A stretch of DNA of 23,620 nucleotides from an uncultured Lachnospiraceae bacterium (GCA_910578885.1 CAJTSH010000044.1:1-23620); one strand, 5' to 3'. Counted from the first letter of the stretch, positions 15,393 to 23,515 are shown. The notes: generated by a model from the sequence alone, not told the origin. Numbers and translations: made by a program.

Positions 15393-17771
15393 TTATTCTT
15401 CCCAGAACTTTTTTAAAAACTCTTCTACACTTTCCAATATACAGACTTGATAGTTTTCCCACTCTCTCGGAAACAAATTCCTGTATTCGCTGTACAAAAA
15501 CCGTTCATCCAGAAGCTCAATCACTCCGACATCCTCTATGGTCCGAATCACACGCCCTGCCGCCTGCAGCACCTTATTCATTCCCGGATAGCGGTACGCA
15601 TAGGCAAAGCCCTCGCCGTTTGTCCTGTCATAATAATCCTTCAATATCTCCCGCTCATTTCCCACCTGCGGAAGTCCTGTTCCCACAATGACGGCTCCAA
15701 TCAACTGCTCATTCTTTAAATCAATCCCTTCTCCGAAAATACCGCCCATCACGCAGAATGCCGCAAGGGAATGTTCCCTCTCTTTCACAAATTCCTCTAA
15801 GAAAGCTTCCCTTTGTTCCTCTTTCATCCCGCTTTCCTGTATACAGACATCCACAGCTCCGGGGTTTAATGCGTCAAACTGCTCATATACCTGACGCAGA
15901 AACTTGTAAGACGGGAAAAATACCATATAATTTCCCTTCTTCGCCGCAGCAGTACGAAGAATATATTCTGCAATCCGTTTGAATTCCCCTTCATTTCTCC
16001 TTGTATACTTACTGCTCACATCATTTCCGATCAAAAGCAGCTTCTGCTCCGGTGAAAATGCCGTCTCCGCATAGACCGCATAGTTGTCCTCCTTTGTGGA
16101 AAGCAGCTTCTTATAATACTGAATCGGCAGCAGCGTTGCCGAAAAGAAGATTGTCGCATTTCCTTTGTCCAGACATTCCTGAAGATTGAAGGACGGATCC
16201 ACGCAGTACAGTTTCATCTTGAAACGCCCATCCTCTTCATGTTCCGCATAAATGACATAACGCTCATCCACCCGCTCATAGATATTCAAAAAATTCCTTA
16301 TGGAATAATAGAAATCATTTACCAGATCCTTCCCCTGAAATTCCAGATTCAATAACAAGAACTTATCCAGTTCCGAAGCCAGACGCATCAGTGCAAAAAT
16401 CAAGTCGGCTATATTCTCATAGATCCGATAGGTATCACACTCCCTTTTATATCCCAGCAAAATTTTATTGCACTTATTCAGTTCCGTTTCCAGCTTATGG
16501 CTGTGAGGCTTTACCAGCTTCTTAATTGCCAGAAAATCCTCTTTAAAGATTGCGGCGCTGTACATCTCCCTGCCCCGTTCCACCAGATTATGCGCCTCGT
16601 CCACCAGAAAAATGTAATCTCCATGAACTCCCTCCGCAAAAAAACGTCTTAGATAGACGTTCGGATCAAACACATAGTTATAGTCGCAGATAACATTATC
16701 CGCCCATGTCGCCGTATCCAGACACAGCTCGAACGGACAGACCGAAAATTTCTCCGCCTGCTCCCACAACACTTCCCTCGAATAAGTATCCGCCCTCATC
16801 AGCAAATCGTAGACCGCGTCGTTTACCCTGTCATAATGTCCCTTGGCATAAGGACAATGTACAGGGTTACAGTCCATCTCCCCACAAAGACACAATTTCT
16901 CCTTTGCCGTAATCTGTATCGTTTTTGCACGATATCCTTCCTTCGTCAGAATCTCAAAGGTCTCCTTTGCCACTGTTCCCGTAATCGTTTTCGCAGTCAG
17001 ATAAAAAATCTTATCCGCCAGATTCTCTCCCACCGCTTTCACTGCCGGATACAGAGTAGAAACAGTCTTTCCGACGCCCGTCGGCGCTTGGATAAATAAA
17101 TTCTTCCTCCTTGCAATCGTACGGTATACGCCTGACGCCAGTTCCTTCTGTCCCTTCCGGTACGGAAACGGAAAGGGCAGTTCCGCAATAGATGACTGTC
17201 TGATTTTCCTCCAGTCAAACTGGAAATCCGCCCATTTTTTATAGGAAGCCGCCAATTCGCCAAACCAGTCCTGCAATTCGCTCATAGAATAATCCTGCAA
17301 AAAATACTTCATCTCCTGAGTATCTAAATTGCCGTAAGTCATCTGGACCCTCAGCCGCTCCAGATCATGCTGTATTCCATAGATATAGGCATAGCATTTC
17401 GCCTGCGCAAGATGCACCGGTATCGGTTCCTTTAAATACTCCAAATTCATGTAAACGCCCTTGATTTCATCAATCACGACCGGCTCATTTTCCTCTAGGA
17501 TAATTCCGTCCGCTCTTCCCTCAATCACGAGCTGATACCGCTCCTCTTCAATTACAAGCTTCAGCGGAACCTCAGCATGATAAGAGGTTCCCATCTTCCT
17601 CTGTATCTTTCTGTGAAGACGGCTGCCTGCCTGCATCGCTTCTCTGGTATCCATTCTGCCGTGACGATTATCAATGTCTCCCGAGCGCAAAATAAATTCT
17701 ACCAGATTCCGCACAGAAATTTTTATCTGTTCCCTTCCATTTTCTGGCGCTTCCTTCTTTGTCTTTTTCAT
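15393..17771 (-). CDS. XPD/DinG-type helicase fused to a PD-(D/E)XK nuclease domain
   Basis: A 792-aa protein. Residues 20-180 form a RecB/Cas4-like nuclease: Asp88 in GRADGI, Glu102 and Lys104 in IDEIKG, and QAKCYAYIYG as the QxxxY motif. The rest is a superfamily 2 DNA helicase of the Rad3/XPD/DinG type: Walker A APTGVGKT (229-236), a Cys set for an iron-sulfur cluster (Cys294, 296, 301, 306 and 345), DEAH box (391-394), and motif VI QAAGRVIR near the C-terminus. It is probably a 5'-3' DNA-repair helicase-nuclease. The frame is open to 17837, but the likely promoter would start transcripts near 17848, so 17771 with AAGGA upstream is preferred. Its 3' end shares a hairpin with convergent tetR. 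Confidence 0.88.
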   Translation of the reverse strand: MKKTKKEAPENGREQIKISVRNLVEFILRSGDIDNRHGRMDTREAMQAGSRLHRKIQRKMGTSYHAEVPLKLVIEEERYQLVIEGRADGIILEENEPVVIDEIKGVYMNLEYLKEPIPVHLAQAKCYAYIYGIQHDLERLRVQMTYGNLDTQEMKYFLQDYSMSELQDWFGELAASYKKWADFQFDWRKIRQSSIAELPFPFPYRKGQKELASGVYRTIARRKNLFIQAPTGVGKTVSTLYPAVKAVGENLADKIFYLTAKTITGTVAKETFEILTKEGYRAKTIQITAKEKLCLCGEMDCNPVHCPYAKGHYDRVNDAVYDLLMRADTYSREVLWEQAEKFSVCPFELCLDTATWADNVICDYNYVFDPNVYLRRFFAEGVHGDYIFLVDEAHNLVERGREMYSAAIFKEDFLAIKKLVKPHSHKLETELNKCNKILLGYKRECDTYRIYENIADLIFALMRLASELDKFLLLNLEFQGKDLVNDFYYSIRNFLNIYERVDERYVIYAEHEEDGRFKMKLYCVDPSFNLQECLDKGNATIFFSATLLPIQYYKKLLSTKEDNYAVYAETAFSPEQKLLLIGNDVSSKYTRRNEGEFKRIAEYILRTAAAKKGNYMVFFPSYKFLRQVYEQFDALNPGAVDVCIQESGMKEEQREAFLEEFVKEREHSLAAFCVMGGIFGEGIDLKNEQLIGAVIVGTGLPQVGNEREILKDYYDRTNGEGFAYAYRYPGMNKVLQAAGRVIRTIEDVGVIELLDERFLYSEYRNLFPREWENYQVCILESVEEFLKKFWEE

Positions 17772-17855
17772 TTTTCTTATTCCTTGTCGCTTCTGTCTCT
17801 TGCATGCCGGAGTATGACCTCTTTCACATCTTGCCATGCTTCATATTTCCTTTTC

Positions 17856-17884
17856 AGAATACCAAAAAAACACTCCCGATTCAA
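17856..17884 (-). promoter_or_regulatory. Helicase promoter embedded in the preceding terminator
   Basis: On the minus strand: -35 TTGAAT (17879-17884) in the terminator loop, a 17-bp spacer that is the terminator's 3' arm and T run, and -10 TATTCT (17856-17861). Transcription would start near 17848, leaving a leader of about 77 nt to the start at 17771. Confidence 0.5.
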
Positions 17885-17923
17885 CTGCCAGTCATGCAAC
17901 TGCGTCTCACTCAGGAGTGTTTT
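17864..17923 (-). terminator. Terminator of the HPr-like gene
   Basis: On the minus strand AAAACACTCC (17914-17923) pairs perfectly with GGAGTGTTTT (17867-17876) and runs into seven T. The 37-nt loop holds a minor CAGT/ACTG stem. It lies 63 nt past the HPr-like stop codon. Confidence 0.8.
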
Positions 17924-17986
17924 CGTCATTGTTCCGTTCTTGAATAAACTGTAACGTATTTTCTTTTGCCAAAATTTATTCTGTTA

Positions 17987-18214
17987 TTATGCTACTGCGT
18001 ATCGCTGCAAAACATTCTCGAAGCGTGAATCATTGCCGCCATACTTTACGGTGAGCACCTGATTCAAATCCATGCCAAGTACGCCTAAGAACGACTTCGC
18101 ATCAACAATAACACGGTTGTAAGAAATATTAATATCAAAGTCACATTCCTCAGCCACTCTTACAAACTCATGCACCTCTCTTGTTCCTGATAATTTGATT
18201 TGCTTCTCGTTCAT
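17987..18214 (-). CDS. HPr-like protein lacking the phosphoacceptor histidine
   Basis: A 75-aa protein with the HPr fold pattern. Its second half aligns without gaps to HPr: VAEECDFDINI with the first helix, and VDAKSFLGVLGMDL with the regulatory KSIMGVMSLG segment, so Ser41 matches HPr Ser46. On the same register the active-site His15 position is Gly10, and the HARP motif is absent; the one His here (His15) falls on a helix position. It therefore cannot pass phosphate from PEP in the usual way and may be a Crh-like regulatory paralogue. The start at 18214 has GGAAGGTG upstream; the frame runs 17 codons further. It is a single-gene unit with its own strong promoter and terminator. Confidence 0.8.
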   Translation of the reverse strand: MNEKQIKLSGTREVHEFVRVAEECDFDINISYNRVIVDAKSFLGVLGMDLNQVLTVKYGGNDSRFENVLQRYAVA

Positions 18215-18256
18215 ACTATCACCTTCCTCACATAAATGAATCACTCTTTTAGATAC

Positions 18257-18281
18257 ACAATCCAAATCTCATTAGGATTGT
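18257..18281 (-). promoter_or_regulatory. Leader hairpin or operator of the HPr-like gene
   Basis: ACAATCC and GGATTGT form a perfect 7-bp inverted repeat around an 11-nt loop, starting at the predicted first transcribed bases. It could be a 5'-end stabilising hairpin or a repressor site overlapping +1; sequence alone cannot decide. Confidence 0.45.
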
Positions 18282-18285
18282 TGGC

Positions 18286-18314
18286 ATTATGACACCATTT
18301 TATTCTTTTGTCAA
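18286..18314 (-). promoter_or_regulatory. Promoter of the HPr-like gene
   Basis: Consensus -35 TTGACA (18309-18314), 17-bp spacer and -10 CATAAT (18286-18291). This is one of the strongest promoters in the window, suggesting abundant expression of this small protein. Start near 18279. Confidence 0.75.
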
Positions 18315-18599
18315 ATTATTTAAAAGATTTAAAAAATTGGAATTATGCACATTTTATACAAGAGTCATAGAAAAATTTCCCTTGGTTTATTTACCCAAAA
18401 AACCCTTTTTTCGTCTTTGTTTTAATTTCAATACAAAGCATTATTATTTTTTTATAGTTTCTGTGTGATTTTTCCACTTCTTTTGTAATACTTTCATAAA
18501 TTTTCCTCAATTCCCGAAAAGAATGATTACATTTCAAAATATGCTCCAGCAACAGAGATGTGCCACATTTTATATTGTGTGAAGCAGAAGCGGCGCCTT
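18315..18599. other. AT-rich region with no convincing gene
   Basis: The stretch between the alpha-xylosidase hairpin and the HPr-like promoter has no recognisable gene. On the minus strand a frame stays open from about 18620 to 18394 (about 75 codons, Lys-rich) but has no ATG/GTG with a ribosome binding site and no family I recognise. A 17-codon ATG frame with GAGGAAAA in front also exists inside it. A weak CTTTGT/ACAAAG repeat lies near 18414-18440. Confidence 0.4.
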
Positions 18600-18630
18600 T
18601 TATGAGAATCCAACAACAGGATTCTCATAA
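18600..18630 (-). terminator. Perfect 12-bp hairpin after the alpha-xylosidase gene
   Basis: TTATGAGAATCC and GGATTCTCATAA pair perfectly around a 7-nt loop, starting one base after the stop codon. No T run follows on either strand. Its position suggests a terminator or mRNA 3'-end stabiliser. Confidence 0.6.
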
Positions 18631-18631
18631 G

Positions 18632-20971
18632 CTATATTTCCAAACGGATACACCCATTGGACACACAATCAAAAAGTATTGTATCTTCTCCCTTGTGCTC
18701 CATCTTTGCTCCATAAACTGCTTTTGCCTGTACATGGATCAGCTCTATTGTAAATCTTTTCGATGTCTCCACCTGTATTTCGATTTCATGCTCTCTATGC
18801 TTCGCATAAATCTTTACTTCTGCCTCTTCATTTCTGTTAAATACCACGATGGACGCCTCTTCTGTCAATTCATAAATTCGAAGCGTCACCTGCTCGGCAT
18901 AATCATAATCCGGATCATCCTCCCGCACACCAATAGGAAGAATTGTATTCGGTCTTACATACAACGGTATTTCACAATATCCGTATTTTCCGGTATACCA
19001 TTTTCCTCCCGCCTTCCTCTCTCCGGTAAAGAAATCCGTCCAATATCCTTCCCCCGGCAGATAATATTCTCCGATTCCCTCTTCATTGAAAATCGGCGCC
19101 GCCAGAAGGGATGTACCCAACATATACTGCTTATCCAGATACTGACACATTTTATCCTCCATGAATTCCAGTACCATAGCCCGCATGACAGGTATTCCCT
19201 CCTGATGGGCAATCACTGCCGTCCGCCATAGATATGGCATCAGCTTTGCTTTTAATCTGGTAAAAAATCGTACAACTTCTACGGCTTCTTCATCATATGC
19301 CCAAGGAACACGATAAGAGGTGCTTCCATGCAGTCTGCTGTGTGAGGAGAGCAAACCAAATGCACACCACCGCTTGTAGACGTCCGGCGTTGAAGTGTTC
19401 TCAAATCCTCCGATATCATGGCTCCAAAATCCAAATCCGGACATCTGCAGAGAAAGCCCGCCCCGCAGGCTCTGTTCCATTGATTCATAGTCGGACCAGC
19501 AGTCGCCGCCCCAGTGAACCGGGAACTTTTGTCCGCCCACCGTTGCCGACCTTGCAAACAATACCGCTTCATTCTTCCCTTTCTTGCGCTCCAAGAGCTC
19601 AAAGACAGTTTTGTTATATAGATACGTATAGTAGTTATGCATCTTCACAGGATCCATCCCGTTGTAATAAACGCAATCGGTCGGAATCCTCTCTCCAAAA
19701 TCCGTTTTAAAACAATCTACTCCCATATCCAGCAGAACTTCCAGCTTATCCTGAAACCACTTACATGCTCCGGGATTCGTAAAGTCCACAACTGCCATTC
19801 CCGGCTGCCACATATCCCATTGCCAGACGGAGCCATCCGGGCGTTTCAGAAAATATCCCTGTTCCATTCCCTCCTCAAACAAAGACGACTCCTGCCCAAT
19901 ATAGGAGTTAATCCAAACACATATTTTCAACCCTCTTTCCTTGATTCTTTTTAACATCCCCTTCGGATCTGCAAATACTCTTGCATCCCATGTAAAGTCC
20001 GACCAATGAAAATCTTTCATCCAGAAGCAGTCAAAATGAAATACTTTCAGTGGAATATCCCTCTCCAGCATTCCATCAATAAAACTCATCACCGTCTCTT
20101 CATCATAATTCGTGGTAAACGAGGTTGACAGCCACAGACCAAATGTCCACGGCGGCGGCAGCGCCGGCTTCCCCGTTAAATCGGTATAACGCCTGATGAC
20201 ATCCTTCATCTTTGGCCCGTCAATAAAGAAGTAATCCAGCATTTCTCCCGGAACGGAAAACTCCACTCGATTTACCGCCTCTGTCGCCACTTCAAAGGAA
20301 ACCTTCTCCGAATGATTGACAAAGATGCCATATCCCTTATTCGACAAATAGAATGGAATATTTTTGTAGGATAAATCCGTTGATGTTCCACCATCCTCAT
20401 TCCAGATGTCCACCGTTTGTCCGTTTTTGATGAAAGCGGTAAAGCGCTCCCCCATACCGTAAATCAGTTCTCCCACTCCAATGGAAAGCTGCTGTCTCAT
20501 GTATGCATCCGTATCGCTGCTTCTCACATAGGCGTCCCCTCTCCAGTCCGTCTTGAGATAAGCAAGATCCCTCCATGCGCTATGGCAGCGCTTCTTTCCG
20601 TCGCTGTAATAGGTCATTTTCCAGTTCTTTTTCTCAATTACCAGTTCTGCACTTCCGCTTTTGATTCTTATTTCCTCTTCATTCTCTATTGCATTAATCG
20701 GGGTTGTTTCATCCAAATTCAATTCAAATTCCGGCGCATTTCTCTTTGTCCCTTTATAGTGAAATGCCCTGACACGAATTATTCCCGGCATAGGAGCCGT
20801 AATCTCTATTGTCAGATTCACTCCGCCCAACGTATCTCCTCTTTGCACAATCCTATGCGTTGGTGCGCAAAGCTCCACCCTGTCTCCTTCTATTTTCGCA
20901 AAATAGACCTCTGACGGTGAAAAACATGCACAGCCCTCTTTTTGTAACCAACATCCATTGCTAAATTTCAT
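18632..20971 (-). CDS. yicI: Alpha-xylosidase, GH31 (YicI type)
   Basis: A 779-aa cytoplasmic retaining glycosidase that removes alpha-linked xylose, such as isoprimeverose units from xyloglucan. Nucleophile Asp424 is in KTDFGERIP and the acid/base Asp490 in WGGDCWSDYESM, matching Asp416 and Asp482 of the 772-aa E. coli YicI. Xylose-selectivity features are kept: GLWLSTSFTTNYDE and FHFDCFWMKDF (the Cys-Phe pair at about 315-316). There is no signal peptide, so the substrate must be imported. The start at 20971 has GGAGG 8 nt upstream; the frame runs 11 codons further. A TATACT -10 lies at 21025-21030 with a poor -35, which may point to activator control. No transporter is adjacent. Confidence 0.93.
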   Translation of the reverse strand: MKFSNGCWLQKEGCACFSPSEVYFAKIEGDRVELCAPTHRIVQRGDTLGGVNLTIEITAPMPGIIRVRAFHYKGTKRNAPEFELNLDETTPINAIENEEEIRIKSGSAELVIEKKNWKMTYYSDGKKRCHSAWRDLAYLKTDWRGDAYVRSSDTDAYMRQQLSIGVGELIYGMGERFTAFIKNGQTVDIWNEDGGTSTDLSYKNIPFYLSNKGYGIFVNHSEKVSFEVATEAVNRVEFSVPGEMLDYFFIDGPKMKDVIRRYTDLTGKPALPPPWTFGLWLSTSFTTNYDEETVMSFIDGMLERDIPLKVFHFDCFWMKDFHWSDFTWDARVFADPKGMLKRIKERGLKICVWINSYIGQESSLFEEGMEQGYFLKRPDGSVWQWDMWQPGMAVVDFTNPGACKWFQDKLEVLLDMGVDCFKTDFGERIPTDCVYYNGMDPVKMHNYYTYLYNKTVFELLERKKGKNEAVLFARSATVGGQKFPVHWGGDCWSDYESMEQSLRGGLSLQMSGFGFWSHDIGGFENTSTPDVYKRWCAFGLLSSHSRLHGSTSYRVPWAYDEEAVEVVRFFTRLKAKLMPYLWRTAVIAHQEGIPVMRAMVLEFMEDKMCQYLDKQYMLGTSLLAAPIFNEEGIGEYYLPGEGYWTDFFTGERKAGGKWYTGKYGYCEIPLYVRPNTILPIGVREDDPDYDYAEQVTLRIYELTEEASIVVFNRNEEAEVKIYAKHREHEIEIQVETSKRFTIELIHVQAKAVYGAKMEHKGEDTILFDCVSNGCIRLEI

Positions 20972-21128
20972 TCTGCCTTCCTCCTTATCCCACACATGTC
21001 CCATATTTGTATCACGCTATCTTTAGTATACGACATATCCCTGCTTTTTCCCACATAATTTTTGTTCGTATATTTTTGCTTCTTTTGCAAATACTATGTA
21101 ACTATCAAAGAGAAAGGTGGACTATCTT

Positions 21129-21314
21129 ATGAACATGGATAAAGTTGTATGCAATTGTTTAAGTGTTACTATCGGAAAGATTAAAGATGCGATTGACTCT
21201 GGCGCAGGTACTGTTGAAGAGGTGCAAGACATCACTGGCGCAGGCACTGTCTGCGGTGCGTGTCTGGATGATGTGAAACGAGTGGTGGAAGAACTGCTTG
21301 CTGAAAAATCCTGA
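21129..21314 (+). CDS. BFD-like [2Fe-2S]-binding mini-protein
   Basis: A 61-aa protein consisting only of a Fer2_BFD (bacterioferritin-associated ferredoxin-like) domain. Four cysteines form the motif VCNCLSVT (CxC) and TVCGACLDD (CxxC), which binds a [2Fe-2S] cluster between short helices. In larger proteins this domain is a redox linker or copper/iron-handling module; as a free protein it may be an electron carrier or sensor. AAAGGTGG lies 8 nt before the ATG at 21129; a GTG at 21117 is in frame but overlaps that site. It is divergent from the alpha-xylosidase, with a 157-nt gap between start codons, and ends in a 17-bp hairpin shared with the convergent TOPRIM-like gene. Confidence 0.85.
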   Translation: MNMDKVVCNCLSVTIGKIKDAIDSGAGTVEEVQDITGAGTVCGACLDDVKRVVEELLAEKS

Positions 21315-21325
21315 TTATTCTGCCA

Positions 21326-21366
21326 AAGACCTGCCAAGTGATTGTTTTCATCACTTGGCAGGTCTT
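21326..21366. terminator. Perfect 17-bp hairpin between convergent genes
   Basis: AAGACCTGCCAAGTGAT at 21326-21342 pairs perfectly with 21350-21366 around a 7-nt loop. It lies 11 nt past the BFD-like stop and 34 nt past the TOPRIM-like stop. Neither side has a T run, though the strength of the stem suggests a bidirectional terminator. Confidence 0.7.
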
Positions 21367-21400
21367 ATAGGTTAACCATATTAATTCTATTACTTCTTGG

Positions 21401-22111
21401 CTATTTTTTAGTATAAATCAAATTTTGTTCCTGAATAAAATTCCAAAATTCTTTAAACGAATTGATATGTGATGTTCTTCTCATCCTGTCTACAATTGCA
21501 TTAAAATATGTATCCGTCGAAACATAATCCGGTTTATTTTTAGAATATCTTATCTTTCTATATCTCAACGCATCATGCAAATAATGAAAATGATATTTTG
21601 CAATTGTTTCTTCCCTCTCGTTCGGAACCATCATAAATTCCGGGTCATTTTTACTTATATCATAATGCGCATAATATGGATAAAAAAATGATTCTTTTTC
21701 CGGCTCGACCAATGGATATAAACTCTCATTTGCTAGCAGCCAGCTTTCAAAACAATGATTACATACAAAAACTCTCACTTCATATTCCAATTCTATCTTC
21801 TTCTCTAATTGATACTCCTCTATCTTTTGATATACTTCTCTCCTTCTTTTATTTACCAACTCATCTTCAGCATCCAAAATAATAACCAAATAATTTATTT
21901 TTCCTGGATTCACCAGAATTGTATCCATCGTATCATATAATGCTTTTATAATTAATCTTGTGACTCCCTGACCACTCTGCATAACATAACAATGATTCGT
22001 AACAGCCTTAATATCCACTACTCTTGAACATTAAAATCCCATATACCCAAGCCATTTTGGCAAAACTTTTATAAAGGATTTTTCGTCCTCAAGTAAAAAA
22101 TAATAATTCAT
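21401..22111 (-). pseudogene. TOPRIM-like protein of an ATPase-nuclease module, broken by an in-frame stop
   Basis: The frame starts at ATG 22111, overlapping the ATPase stop by one base, and reads MNYYFLLEDEKSFIKVLPKW to codon 26. It meets TAA at 22031-22033 and continues in the same frame for another 209 codons to 21401. The first segment has the TOPRIM-style glutamate (LLEDEKSF). The second has an acidic motif after a hydrophobic strand (LVIILDAEDE) and CFESWLLANE, a pattern seen in RloB/DUF4276-like proteins. The post-stop part alone could start only at a GTG (22018) without a ribosome binding site and would lack the first acidic residue. I infer a nuclease effector inactivated by one nonsense change, unless the stop is suppressed. 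Confidence 0.7.
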
Positions 22112-23212
22112 CAAATTTTCCCTTCAAACTCCCATTTGTTTATCAAATTGAAATATGCTTCATGTTGACTGTTTCCAATTCCGTATTGCATACTTCCTGA
22201 ATTTTTAATAATAGAAATGTTTCTATCAATAATTTTCCATTTTTCCTTCGGTATTCCATTTATAATCTTAGGATGATGACTAGTAATAATAAATTGTAAA
22301 TCCTCTCTTTCCGTAATTAGCATTTCAGACAGCAAATCAATACAATTTACACCTAAACCATTTTCAAATTCATCAATCAATACCAATGCGTCTTTTGACA
22401 TCGTGAACAACTCTACAATATAGTAGATTGTTTTTAGCATACCGTTTGATATTTCGTGTTGCAAAAGTGTCTTATTATACACTTTCATTGCAATAAGATA
22501 CATTTCTCTTGAGGTATCTTCTACTACATCAATATCCTGTATCTCCATAAACAATTCTTTTACAGCATCGAATATTTTTAAATAAAGATCCTGATAATAA
22601 TTTTTTGCAACATATACTTTCATCGCAACTGGCAAATGACTAAAGACTCTAAAATCTGTATTATTATTCTTTTTTATCATCTCCCGAATTTTATTTTTTA
22701 ACGTACTGAAATCTGCTTTACCAATTCCTATCCTCACATTAATTTCTAATTCAATCGGATATAATTTTCTCAAACCGGCTATCACTTTTTTTAAAATACT
22801 ATCCTCTGCATACTGCACTAACAAGCTTTCATCCTTTTTAGGCGTTGGTATTTTTTCATAACCTGTCACTTTAACTTGTTTATCATCTCTTACAAATAGT
22901 ATCTCACCATTTTTTAATAGTTTCTCTGATGAAAAATAATATTCTTCTTCTCCCTCAGTAATCAAATCCTGATTCTTTTCAATCTGTATAAAATATTCCC
23001 ACTCATACTCATCATTATCAATTTCAACTCCCATACTTGCATGATATGGTTCTAATCGTGTACTCTTATCCACCGCCAAATTTAATGAATATTCAATTGC
23101 ATTTAATATTTGTGTTTTACCGACTCCAGATAATCCAACTAAAAGTGTAATATCGCTATTAAAATAAATCTTTTCAATCTTTAAACCTGTTCTTATATTT
23201 TTTAACTTTCAC
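22111..23212 (-). pseudogene. AAA/ABC-type ATPase of a putative defence module, frameshifted
   Basis: About 366 residues when repaired. The likely start is GTG at 23212 with GAGGTG 6 nt upstream; this frame hits TGA at 23174-23176 after 12 codons. The ATPase frame contains Walker A LVGLSGVGKT (about 23110-23140), a signature-like ISNGMLKTI, Walker B ALVLIDEFENGLG and the H-loop TSHHP, typical of AAA_21/OLD-like ATPases. Between its own upstream TGA and Walker A there is no ATG, GTG or TTG. Removing one A from the A6 run at 23198-23203 joins the two frames into KVKNIRTGLKIEKIYF, a normal N-terminus. The first usable start in the ATPase frame (TTG at 23079) lies after Walker A, so the protein made from it could not bind ATP properly. 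Confidence 0.75.
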
Positions 23213-23382
23213 CGCTCTCACCTCAAATCTAGTCATAGTATAAACTTTGTATCCTCCCATAAAATAATATATCTTACTATTTATATGATTAGATAGACAA
23301 ATTTATTCTTACACATCAACTTACAATATATAATTTATCATAACATATAGAATATTGTTTTACAACAATCTTCATATAACAG

Positions 23383-23425
23383 AAAATAGCTTGCACCCTC
23401 ACATGATAGGTCTACAAGCTATTTT
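23383..23425. terminator. Bidirectional terminator after the tRNA
   Basis: AAAATAGCTTG (23383-23393) and CAAGCTATTTT (23415-23425) form an 11-bp perfect stem with a 21-nt loop. T runs follow on both strands. It ends the rRNA-tRNA transcript just before the putative ATPase promoter region. Confidence 0.75.
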
Positions 23426-23433
23426 TATAATAA

Positions 23434-23504
23434 CAGGGGTGGAAGGAATCGAACCCTCCTCTGGAGTTTTGGAGACTCTTATTCTACCGATGAACTACAC
23501 CCCT
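23434..23504 (-). tRNA. tRNA-Trp (anticodon CCA)
   Basis: A 71-nt cloverleaf. Acceptor AGGGGTG/CACCCCT is perfect with discriminator G and no encoded CCA. The anticodon loop CTCCAAA gives CCA, reading UGG. The invariant U8, A14, G18G19, U33, TTC and A58 are present. Oddities: A27-C43 mismatch at the top of the anticodon stem, a 7-nt D-loop, a 4-nt variable loop, and U15-G48 where a Levitt pair (R15-Y48) is expected. It lies in the tail of an rRNA operon, about 104 nt after the 23S gene. Confidence 0.85.
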
Positions 23505-23515
23505 ATACAATTTTA

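Noticed and set aside
18394..18620. About 75-codon Lys-rich minus-strand open frame in the AT-rich gap
   Set aside because: No ATG or GTG start with a ribosome binding site and no recognisable family; openness of this length is not rare in AT-rich DNA.
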